Assembly: GCA_029959085.1 (NCBI GenBank)
Contig: JARWIR010000039.1
Span: forward strand, 2,170,001-2,234,000
Direction: 5' to 3'
DNA from: Nemophila menziesii
Lineage: Eukaryota > Streptophyta > Magnoliopsida > Boraginales > Hydrophyllaceae
DNA length: 64,000 nucleotides
The position numbers and the translations under genes are program-made. Within the stretch, counting starts at the first letter, position 1; the number at the start of each line of letters is the position of its first letter. A model generated the notes under the pieces. The model was not told the origin of the DNA. It ran no database searches and saw only the letters and a program-made list of their open reading frames with translations. Below, piece after piece: positions 1 to 8,826 of the stretch.

Positions 1-150
1 ATTAATTTTTTGTAATTGCATATAAGTTGTTGAATTTTCATACTATAACTTATTTGAAATAATTTACATTTAGGATTTTTTTATGATATTATTGAAATTT
101 TTAATTCTTTTATTGTTTTAATATGTTTATTATTTATAATAGAATAATTA
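1..150. repeat. Degenerate echo of the exon's 3' flank at the unit start
   Basis: This stretch resembles 2895-3060 of the same unit: 'ttgaattttcatactataac' against 'ttaaattttgatactttatc', then 'cttatttgaa' in both, and 'aattcttttattgttttaat' against 'aattctttatttccttaata'. Both end near 'tatag'. In U3 and later units the match improves ('ttttgaattcttt'). Every unit therefore carries two diverged copies of its 3' flank on either side of the spacer junction. Confidence 0.6.
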
Positions 151-495
151 TTATGCAAAAAATTTGAGATTAAATTTGACTAGAGTATCAGTTGCTTAAA
201 AGGTTTTAACACTTTAAGTTTATAACTATATGGTTTTTTAGATGGATGAACTTAAGTAGTTACAAGATTCTTGATACTTTTAATATTGAGACATGATTGA
301 AAGTACCGATAATAGAGTTGTTGTCATTAATGATACTAGTTAAACATAATATTTTGCATCAAAGTAGATATTGATGATATGTTATTTTACGACATCTTGC
401 ATTCTTAATAAGGATAACACACAATTTATACACTTATGTTTACAAGTTTGGATTGGTGATAGAATAATAAATATTATCCATGAGCATAAATAGCG

Positions 496-562
496 TTTTG
501 AGATCTTTTAGGTCTTTTTGGGATAGTTTTTTGAGATCTTTTTAGGCCTTTTCAAGATGGTT
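496..562. repeat. Two tandem copies of a 33 bp motif
   Basis: 'ttttgagatctttt' occurs at 496 and again at 529, each followed by a related T/G-rich stretch ('aggtctttttggg' and 'taggccttttcaag'). It is present in each unit; in U9 and U13 the second copy has lost 'gatct' ('ttttgacattttttgg'). Confidence 0.7.
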
Positions 563-790
563 GTGTCCTTCACAAGTAGCAAATATTTAAGTCCATTAGA
601 AAAAACTTTCGATGACACTCTGATACTCAAGTTAATAATAAATTTATGATAAAGTCCTCAAACAAGGGTGCTTATAAGAGTGGTGAAATAGTATATTTTG
701 TACAATTTTCAATAATATAGTGGAAATGTTTTACTCTACTGGGAAAAGATCGTTACAACACATATTTGTAAATATTCCTAGTGTGATTCT
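563..790. other. Spacer block, possible old transposon debris
   Basis: On the minus strand a frame containing K-D-T-T-x-L-K-R-P-K-K-I-S-K is open in many units, but it has no recognisable domain and its ends vary between units. The stretch 'gacactctgatactcaag' resembles a phrase I associate loosely with dicot LTR elements. No terminal repeats, primer-binding site or polyprotein motif can be seen. Confidence 0.2.
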
Positions 791-1142
791 TATATATATA
801 TAACCAAATTATTATAATATATAAGGATGTAAGCACATATTGATCACATTGTATTTTCTTCATTGTAAATTTACGAAACGCTTGAAAAGTACATTGAAGA
901 CCTTTTATTTTAATATCTTTACTAATTGCATGATTAATGACACATCATCCGAATTTTTTAAGTTGTATATATTCTAGTAAAATTACCACTTAAATATGAA
1001 TTCATCTTCATTTTTAAGGAACTAACCACTCATATTTCAAAGAAAGTATTTAATACAAAAGTGGCGGGTTTATTAATATGATCAACAATATAAGATTGTG
1101 AGTCGTTTAGACCATTTTTTCCGTTTACAAGAATGAATATAT

Positions 1143-1220
1143 CGGGTGGGCTAGCCTATCTCACCCGAAATAACATGTTATTAGTCCTAATAATAATATT
1201 AGTATTGAGAATCATATTCT
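1143..1220. other. Cluster of palindromes
   Basis: CGGGTG (1143-1148) pairs with CACCCG (1162-1167) around an 8 bp palindrome GGCTAGCC (1149-1156). Next come a perfect 14 bp palindrome AATAACATGTTATT (1169-1182) and AGAAT-CAT-ATTCT (1208-1220). The cluster is present in every unit; U3 onward have CACCCA, which shortens the first stem by one pair, and the U5-U8, U10 and U11 group has 'gggatagcc', breaking the inner palindrome. Confidence 0.7.
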
Positions 1221-1659
1221 GAAACAATTAAACAAACAACCCAATAATAGTCTTAAGGATGGAACTTCTATTCATAGTTCGATCTATCAAAAATATTGCA
1301 CCTAAAGTACATTTGCTTTACTCATAAAAAAAGTAAACTTGATGAAAAAAATAAAGGAAGCAATGCTACGAATATATAACAAAATAAACATTATTTGATT
1401 TTTATTTTCATGTTGATGTTGTACATTTTTTTTGTCAAAATATTGTATTTGATATTTAATAGTTGGACAGAGAAAATGGAAGTTACTTTTGACAATATAA
1501 AAATGATACTACGTGGTTAAATAAATGATTGGACTTGAAATAAATTAAGGCTTTAAGATTTAACTTTAAAAATTGTGGTGCAGGATGTTCTGTGAACAAA
1601 AGATATTTTTTATAAAATTAAGCTTTGGTCAAAATAAAATATTAAAACTAAGGTAGACA

Positions 1660-2000
1660 ATGGTCTCCCTAATCGGCAGACCTGATTACACAAAAGCAAA
1701 AGAGGTTAGTTCCACCCTTATCTTGTAAATGAAACCTTTCAGTCCTCTATTTATGTTTTTCTAACAATGGTAAGTCTTTTTTTATTGGCATTACATTATT
1801 AGTTTTATTCCACGTGCCACAGTATAATTGATATTAATAAATAACTATACTGCCTCGTCTGCCATAACAGGACAACACTTATAACATAATGAAAAAACAA
1901 AAAAAAAAATATATAATTGTCACAAACTCGAAAAAAATATAGGACTTAAATATTACATTTTCAAAATTAGAGACTAATTCCAAGAAAAAATTCAAATGTT
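1660..2000. other. Spacer block with 'aggactta/agagactaattcc' phrases
   Basis: The block holds 'ctttcagtcc', 'ataggacttaaatattac' and 'agagactaattccaag', phrases reminiscent of worn plant transposon ends. I could not define terminal repeats or a target-site duplication. It overlaps a minus-strand frame of about 62 codons in some units that is hydrophobic only because it is AT-rich. Confidence 0.2.
1811..1816. promoter_or_regulatory. G-box core CACGTG
   Basis: CCACGTGCCAC is conserved in most units (for example about 6727, 10999, 34901, 45645, 50457). It is changed to 'tacgtg' in U5, U6 and U7 and to 'cacgtgtcac' in U4. There is no gene start near it, so a regulatory role is unsupported. Confidence 0.3.
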
Positions 2001-2614
2001 AAGTTTGAGGAGTACTAACAATTCAATCATTATTTTTTTTTATTCCTAAAATGTCAAGGACTATAACATTTTCATAGAAATATATTGCAAATTCTTTTTT
2101 AATTTTTATTTGAATTTTTTCTCCATACTAAATAGACTGAGATCTAAGTATACCCAACTAAAATTTTCAATATAAATAATTCCAATAAATAGAAAATGAC
2201 ATGTTTCCAATAAATTTCAATTAAAGAGTTTTCCAAACTAGGAGTTAATATATTGAAAAATAAAAAAACATAATTAATCAAATTTACAAATAACAATAAT
2301 ACTTTTCTTCCTATCCATTAGAAATATCAAAAATAATGAAAAAGAGTATATCCATTATAAAGGAGAAATAATAAGCTATTTAGAAGACAATAAAAAAAAG
2401 AATTAAACATTAACTTATGAAAGAATTTTCAATTGAAATGGAATGATCAATCTAAAACAAAACAACACTTAAAGATAATCATTACAAAAGGATGACACTA
2501 TATATCAAATTTAAGTACAATTTACTAGTGTGATGTGTAATCTATAGACAAGAAATAGTTAGGGTTAGAGTTTGATATAATAAATAGTTGTGTTATGTGT
2601 TATGTACAATTAAA

Positions 2615-2631
2615 GGTATAATAATTATACC
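2615..2631. other. 17 bp palindrome GGTATAAT-A-ATTATACC
   Basis: Perfect 8 bp arms around one central base, about 540-800 bp past the exon. It is intact in U1-U5, U8 and U12. One arm is mutated in U6, U7, U10 and U11 ('aattgtacc'), and the centre is changed in U9 and U13 ('aatacttatacc'). Confidence 0.75.
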
Positions 2632-2701
2632 GATACTCGTATAAGTAACTTTTTCTATTAATATATTTTTTTATCTTTTGGTTAATTGAATAACTTTTGA
2701 G

Positions 2702-2934
2702 TTATCCTTTTTATTATTATAACATATCATATAGAGTTCATTGTGGTTTATTTTTACTTCTTTATACAATAACTGCGATTAGTTTTTTTTTGTTATTTAC
2801 ATCATTTGTTGAATTTTCAGTTATTTTTATTATCATAACATATTATATATAGTTAATTATGATGTATTTTTATTCTTAATACAGTAAGGTGCAATTGTTT
2901 TTGTTATTATATAGTTTATTAAATTTTGATACTT
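2702..2934. repeat. Two degenerate 115 bp internal repeats next to the exon's 3' end
   Basis: 2702-2820 and 2821-2934 align: 'attataacatatcatata' with 'atcataacatattatata', then 'agttcattgtggtttatttt' with 'agttaattatgatgtatttt', then 'acaataactgcgatt' with 'acagtaaggtgcaatt', then 'tttgttgaattttcag' with 'gtttattaaattttgat'. The third relative is the downstream 3' flank and the unit start. Copies occur at the same place in all units. Confidence 0.65.
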
Positions 2935-3029
2935 TATCTTATTTGAATTACTATATAATTAAAAAATTATGATACTAGTAAAATGTGATTTAGATGTATT
3001 TTATCTTTGTTTATTAAGATATTGAATTC

Positions 3030-3052
3030 TTTATTTCCTTAATATCTTTATT
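3030..3052 (-). terminator. Poly(A)-type signals downstream of exon copy 1
   Basis: Two AATAAA hexamers on the minus strand (3035-3030 and 3052-3047) lie 108-130 bp past the stop codon in a T/A-rich stretch, a normal layout for a plant 3' end. The same pair occurs in the equivalent place of the other units (for example about 7892, 12200, 21908, 46812, 56430). U8 and U12 have 'atatcattattg', which changes the proximal hexamer. Confidence 0.45.
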
Positions 3053-3159
3053 GTATATAGACAAGCAAGAATAAAATATCAAAAGAAAATTTGTAGCCAT
3101 TACAATCTAAAACATTGAATAGACTTGGCTAAGAAGCAAGAAAACATATCATCATTTTC

Positions 3160-3432
3160 TCAATCTTTCTTCTTCATCCTTTCCAAACTCCAAGAAGCAG
3201 CTGCTGGAGTATTGGAATGTGAAGATGGGTTGGTTAAACTCTGATCCTGAATGTTACTTCCTTGAAGATTAAGATTATCATAGCTCTTGTTGAAGAAATT
3301 ATCATGTGCCATCATTATTTTGCGTTTCTTGTTGTACGCATTATCTGGTTTGGCTATTTCTTTTATCGATGAACTTGATGTAACGGTAGCTAGGATGGCG
3401 TAAGATTTGGATTGAACCCTGATATGCCTCAC
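3160..3432 (-). CDS. Terminal-exon-like ORF, copy 1 (unrecognised protein)
   Basis: This is an open frame of 90 codons plus stop on the minus strand. Its 5' edge lies exactly at an acceptor-like site (TTGACTTGTTCAG, then GTGAGGC...), so it reads as a last exon in phase 0 beginning V-R-H-I-R, not as a self-starting gene. The first ATG in frame is codon 40 (M-M-A-H-D-N), which would give a 51-residue product. The protein is polar, rich in N, S and K, with a basic patch N-K-K-R-K (34-38) and a charged end M-K-K-K-D. I see no signal peptide, membrane segment or known domain. This copy has I-Q-D-Q-S where all others have I-R-D-G-S. AATAAA-type signals lie 110-130 bp downstream. Coding status is uncertain: it may be the tail of a captured gene or an exon of a noncoding RNA. 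Confidence 0.4.
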   Translation of the reverse strand: MRHIRVQSKSYAILATVTSSSSIKEIAKPDNAYNKKRKIMMAHDNFFNKSYDNLNLQGSNIQDQSLTNPSSHSNTPAAASWSLERMKKKD

Positions 3433-4401
3433 CTGAACAAGTCAAACAAGATACAAAATGTTAAAAAATCACAAAAAACTAAAATATGTGGATTCACTTA
3501 ATATATCATATATAAATAAATTTAAATTCCCCAACCCTTGACCAGAAAAAAAACCCCAAATTATTTTGTCGTATTAAAATGACTACAATGTCCTAAATGG
3601 CTAATGGCATTCATACATAGAATACTTTTAAAATGGAATTTATATCAATATGTATATAAGATTAACCATTCCTTGGATAAAATTTACTTTTTAATGTAAA
3701 GAAACATACACTACCTTACATAAACAACATTATACATTAATCTATTATGTCTTTATAATTTTATCAAATACCCCTTGAATCCATTTAAGTCTAAAACAAA
3801 ATCATGTTCTCCCTCAATTTATTTAAAAACTAATTTTATACAAACCCCACATAGCTGCAACATTACGTGGCAAGAAAATCAAGCAAAGTGCACTTTTTAT
3901 GTAAATTAACATCCAAATACAAAACAATTAACAAAGAAAAATTATAATATAAATTAACCAACGAAATTTAGCTTTGAAATAAGATGTAAAATTTGGTTTT
4001 TCAGAAAAGGAGTTGTAAACGGGGCAGGAGAGCATATATCCATTATAATCAAGAAGAAATAATTTTAGATCTAATAAATAAATAAACTATTTACAAGGGT
4101 TCAATGCAAATTGATAAATAAAATCAAACCTGGCCAACATTTGTCCCTTAACGAAATGGAATGGTCATCAATCAAAAAAAAGAAACACTTGACTGGAAGA
4201 GAAGAAGATCGACCGAGAAAAAAGAAAAAAAATTGAAAAAAGGATTCATCAAAGTAATAAATACATTTTAAGTAACAATTAGAAGAAAATGATACATATG
4301 GTACAGAATAGTACTGATTATTTTGTGTGTGTAATGTGTTATTTATATCTTAGAAAGGGTGGAGCCTAAAGTTGGATATTAGTTCGATATTAGGAAAGCA
4401 G
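3433..4401 (-). other. Intron-like region of U1
   Basis: About 970 bp of AT-rich DNA between the promoter-like block and the exon. It ends at a T-rich acceptor (TTGTTTGACTTGTTCAG). No open frame of note lies in it. A second acceptor-like site (CTTCTTCTCTTCCAG at 4193) and a GT site at 4129 could delimit a 63 nt leader exon. That acceptor is absent from U2, U8, U9, U12 and U13, so it is not a stable feature of the array. Confidence 0.4.
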
Positions 4402-4556
4402 GCGGCGCTAGGGTTTTTGATATGATAAATGGAAGAAGATGTTATATAAGGCTATCAACCAGATGAACCCAGAACACAGTACAAACTATCCTAAAAACCA
4501 AACTCACCTTTGATGGCCCAATAGGTTTCAAAATTAATTTTTCTTTGGCTTGGGCC
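4402..4556 (-). promoter_or_regulatory. Promoter-like block, U1: two site II motifs, TATA box, telo-box
   Basis: Read on the minus strand: GGCCCA (4556-4551), TGGGCC (4520-4515), TATATAA (4448-4442), then AAAACCCTAG with GCGCCGCC just after it (4417-4402). The TATA box lies about 25-30 bp before the telo-box, the usual spacing to a plant transcription start. Site II (TGGGCY) together with a telo-box (AAACCCTA) is the known signature of plant ribosomal-protein and other translation-related promoters. That a transcript starts near 4418 and runs leftward to the exon is inferred. Confidence 0.6.
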
Positions 4557-4591
4557 AATATATAGATTAGGACTAGCTTGATGACTATATT
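4508..4591 (-). other. Possible upstream coding exon with AAAG/GTGAGT donor
   Basis: On the minus strand a 28-codon open stretch ends K-L-I-L-K-P-I-G-P-S-K exactly at AAAG/GTGAGT (4508/4507), a near-consensus donor. The phase matches the terminal exon, so splicing would join I-G-P-S-K to V-R-H-I-R. There is no ATG in the stretch, and it overlaps the site II motifs, so it could equally be promoter DNA with a chance frame. Deleted-type units have GTGTGT instead. Confidence 0.2.
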
Positions 4592-4690
4592 TTATAAATG
4601 TTGGCAAATTAGCTTTGTCTCTAGTGAAGTGACTTAATATTTATTCTATTGGCACACGCTATTATATAGTATACCACATTCTTATCTCAT

Positions 4691-4758
4691 CTCTCTCGAT
4701 ACAATACAAAATCCTAGTCTCATGCCTTTTTCAATTTGTGTCCAATCTATCTCGATAC
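4691..4758. repeat. Short direct repeat CTMTCTCGATAC
   Basis: 'ctctctcgatac' (4691-4702) and 'ctatctcgatac' (4747-4758) match at 11 of 12 bases, 56 bp apart, in the spacer just beyond the promoter-like block. Both copies are conserved in all units. Confidence 0.6.
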
Positions 4759-7700
4759 TCTTATAGTAAAATAACCTTCAAAGTACTCATTCATCTATCA
4801 ATATGGTTTGCATTTATATGAGTTTCAATGTTCTAAAGTGGTTGATGTTTTTACCATGCTTAGTTCTCTCTACTCTGTGACATATATGTGTTTGAAAATG
4901 GGTATATAAGGCGTCATTAATTTTTTGTAATTGCATATAAGTTGTTGAATTTTCATACTATAACTTATTTGAAATAATTTACATTTAGGATTTTTTTATG
5001 ATATTATTGAAATTTTTAATTCTTTTATTGTTTTAATATGTTTATTATTTATAATAGAATAATTATTATGCAAAAAATTTGAGATTAAATTTGACTAGAG
5101 TATCAGTTGCTTAAAAGGTTTTAACACTTTAAGTTTATAACTATATGGTTTTTTAGATGGATGAACTTAAGTAGTTACAAGATTCTTGATACTTTTAATT
5201 TTGAGACATGATTGAAAGTACCGATAATAGAGTTGTTGTCATTAATGATACTAGTTAAACATAATATTTTGCATCAAAGTAGATATTGATGATATGTTAT
5301 TTTACGACATATTGCATTCTTAATAAGGATAACACACAATTTATACACTTATGTTTACAAGTTTGGATTGGTGATAGAAAAATAAACATTATCCATGAGA
5401 AGAAATAGCGTTCTAAGATCTCTTGGGTCTTTTTGGGATACTGTTTTGAGATCTTTTTGGGCCTTTTCAAGATGGTTGTGTCCTTCACAAGTAGCAAATA
5501 TTTAAGTCCATTAGAAAAAACTTGTGATGACACTCTAATACTCAAGTTAATAATAAATTTATGATAAAGTCCTCAAACAAGGGTGCTTATAAGAGGGGTG
5601 AAATAGTATATTTTGTACAATTTTCAATAATATAGTGGAAATGTTTTACACTACTGGGAAAAGATCGTTACAACACATATTTGTAAATATTCTTAGTGTG
5701 ATTCTTATATATATATAACCAAATTATTCTAATATATAAGGATGTAAGCACATATTGATCACATTGTATTTTCTTCATTGTAAATTTACGAAACGCTTGA
5801 AAAGTACATTGAAGACCTTTTATTTTAATATCTTTACTAATTGCATGATTAATGACACATCATCCGAATTTTTTAAGTTGTATATATTCTAGTAAAATTA
5901 CCACTTAAATATGAATTCATCTTCATTTTTAAGGAACTAACCACTCATATTTCAAAGAAAGTATTTAATACAAAAGTGGCGGGTTTATTAATATGATCAA
6001 CAATATAAGATTGTGAGTCGTTTAGACCATTTTTTCCGTTTACAAGAATGAATATATCGGGTGGGCTAGCCTATCTCACCCGAAATAACATGTTATTAGT
6101 CCTAATAATAATATTAGTATTGAGAATCATATTCTGAAACAATTAAATAAACAACCCAATAATATTCTTAAGGATGGAACTTCTATTCATAGTTCGATCT
6201 ATCAAAAATATTGCACCTAAAGTACATTTGCTTTACTCATAAAAAAAGTGAACTTGATGAAAAAATAAAGGAAACAATGCTACGAATATATAACAAAATA
6301 AACATTATTTGATTTTTATTTTCATGTTGATGTTGTACATTTTTTTTGTCAAAATATTGTATTTGATATTTAATAGTTGGACAGAGAAAATGGAAGTTAC
6401 TTTTGACAATATAAAAATGATACTACGTGGTTAAATGAATGATTGGACTTGAAATAAATTAAGGCTTTAAGATTTAACTTTAAAAATTGTGGGGCAGGAT
6501 GTTCTGTGAACAAAAGATATTTTTTTATAAAATTAAGCTTTGGTCAAAATAAAATATTAAAACTAAGGTAGACAATTGTCTCCCTAATAGGAAGCCCTGA
6601 TTACACAAAAGCAAAAGAGGTTAGTTCCACCCTTATCTTGTAAATGAAACCTTTCAGTCCCCTTTTTATATTTTTCTAACAATGGTAAGTCTTTTTTTAT
6701 TCGCATTACATTATTAATTTTATTCCACGTGCCACTGTATAATTGATATTCATAAATAACTATACTGTCTCGTCTGCCATAACAGGACAACACTTATAAC
6801 ATAATGAAAAACCAAAAAAAATATAAAATTGTCACAAACTCGAAAAATATATAGGACTTAAATATTACATTTGCAAAATTAGAGACTAATTCCAAGAAAA
6901 AATTCAAATGTTAAGTTTGAAGAGTACTAACAATTAAATCATTTTTTTTATTCCAAAAATGTCAAGGATTATAACATTTTCATAGAAATATATTGCAAAT
7001 TCTTTTTTAATTTTTATGTGAATTTTTTCTGCATACTAAATAGACTGAGAACTAAGAATACCCAACTAAAGTTTTCAATATAAATAATTCCAATAAATAA
7101 AAAATTACATGTTTCCAATAAAGTTCAAGTAACATAATCAATCAAATTTACAAATAACAATAATACTTTTCTTCCTATCCATTAGAAATATTCAAAATAA
7201 TGAAAAAGAGTATATCCATTATAAAGGAGAAATAATAAGCTATTTAAAAGACAATAAAAAAAGAATTAAACATTAACCTATGAAAGAATTTTCGATTGAA
7301 ATGGAATGATCAATCTAAAACAAAACAACACTTAAAGATAATCATTAGAAAATGATGACACTATATATCAAATTTAAGTATAATTTACTAGTGTGATGTG
7401 TAATCTATAGATAAGAAATAGTTAGAATTAGAGTTTGATATAATAAATAGTTATGTTATGTGTTATGTACAATTAAAGGTATAATAATTATACCGATACT
7501 CGTATAAGTAACTTTTTTTATTAATATATTTTTCTACCTTTTGGTTAATTTTTAACTTTTGAGTTATCCTTTTTTTATTATAACATATCATATAAAGTTA
7601 ATTATGGTTTATTTTTAATTCTTTGTACAATAAGTGCGATTAGTTTTTTCTGTTATTTACATCATTTGTTGAATTTTCAGTTATTTTTATTATCATAACA

Positions 7701-8018
7701 TATTATATATAGTTAATTATGATGTATTTTTGTTCTTAATACAGTAAGGTGCAATTGTTTTTGTTATTATATAGTTTATTAAATTTCGATACTTTATCTT
7801 ATATGAATTACTATATATTTAAAAAATTATGATACTAGTAAAATGTGATTTAGATGTATTTTATCTTTGTTTATTAAGATTTTGAATTCTTTATTACTTA
7901 ATATCTTTATTGTATATAGACAAGCAAGAATAAAATATCAAAAGAAAATTTGTAGCCATTACAATCTAAAACATTGACTAGACTTGGCTAAGAAGCAAGA
8001 AAACAGATCATCATTTTC

Positions 8019-8291
8019 TCAATCTATCTTCTTCATCCTTTCCAAACTCAAAGAAGCAGCTGCTGGAGTATTGGAATGCGAAGATGGATTGGTTAAACTC
8101 CCATCCCGAATGTTACTTCCTTGAAGATTAAGATTATCATAGCTCTTGTTGAAGAAATTATCATGTGCCATCATTATTTTGCGTTTCTTGTTGTACGCAT
8201 TATCTGGTTTGGCTATTTCTTTTATCGATGAACTTGATGTAACGGTAGCTAGGATGGCGTAAGATATGGATTTAACTCTGATATGCCTCAC
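8019..8291 (-). CDS. Terminal-exon-like ORF, copy 2 (unrecognised protein)
   Basis: 90 codons plus stop, opened at the same CAG/GTGAGG acceptor-like edge. It differs from copy 1 at several residues: V-K-S-I-S near the start, I-R-D-G-S in the middle, and L-S-L-E-R-M-K-K-I-D at the end. The unit has lost about 555 bp of the intron-like region upstream, so the distance from the promoter block to this exon is only about 400 bp. The frame is intact despite that loss. Confidence 0.38.
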   Translation of the reverse strand: MRHIRVKSISYAILATVTSSSSIKEIAKPDNAYNKKRKIMMAHDNFFNKSYDNLNLQGSNIRDGSLTNPSSHSNTPAAASLSLERMKKID

Positions 8292-8693
8292 CTGAACAAG
8301 TCAAACAAGATACAAAATGTTTTAAAAAACACAAAAAACTAAAATATGTGGAGTCACTTAATATATCATATATAAATCTTTTTTAAATTCCCCAATCCTT
8401 GACCAGAAAAAAACCCAAATTATTTTGCCGTATTAAAATGACTACAATGTCCTAAATGACTAATGGCATTCATACATAGAATACTTTTAAAACGGCATTC
8501 ATATCAATCTGTATATAAGAAAAAAAAATTGAAAAAAGGATTCATCAAAGTATTAAATATATTTTAAGTAACAATTAGAAGAAAATGATACATATTGTAC
8601 ATAGTACTGATTATTTTGTGTGTGTAATGTGTTATTTATATCTTGGAAAGGGTGGAGCCTAAAGTTGGATATTATTTCGATATAAGGAAAGCA

Positions 8694-8826
8694 GGCGGCG
8701 CTAGGGTTTTTGATATCATAAATGGAAGAAGATGTTATATAAGGCTATCAACCAGATGAACCCAGAACCAAACTCACCTTTGATGGCCCAATAGGTTTCA
8801 AAATTAATTTTTCTTAGGCTTGGGCC
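8694..8826 (-). promoter_or_regulatory. Promoter-like block, U2, shortened between TATA and site II
   Basis: Telo-box, TATATAA and both site II motifs are present, but about 22 bp between them is deleted at 'cccagaac/caaactc', moving site II closer to the TATA box than in U1. Confidence 0.5.

Larger units (their letters stand above)
1..4915. repeat. Tandem unit U1 (4915 bp), reference copy
   Basis: This is the reference unit for the array. It runs from 'attaattttttg' to the next occurrence at 4916. Map: degenerate echo of the 3' flank (1-150), a 33 bp short repeat and possible transposon debris (about 480-780), palindromes (1143-1220), G-box (1811), possible transposon debris (about 1660-2000), palindrome (2615), two 115 bp internal repeats (2702-2934), poly(A)-type signals (3030-3052), terminal-exon-like ORF (3160-3432, minus), intron-like DNA to about 4400, promoter-like block (4402-4556), then spacer. 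U1 keeps all three diagnostic segments that other units lose: 15 bp near 745, 44 bp near 2225 and 49 bp inside the exon. Stretches not listed separately hold only AT-rich sequence with no long conserved frame. Confidence 0.95.

Noticed and set aside
4130..4192. Short 5' leader exon with CTTCCAG acceptor and GTTTGA donor
   Set aside because: The donor is poor, and the acceptor is missing in U2, U8, U9, U12 and U13, so it is not a stable part of the unit.
6584..6793. Minus-strand 69-codon frame in U2
   Set aside because: Not open in the other units and no recognisable features.
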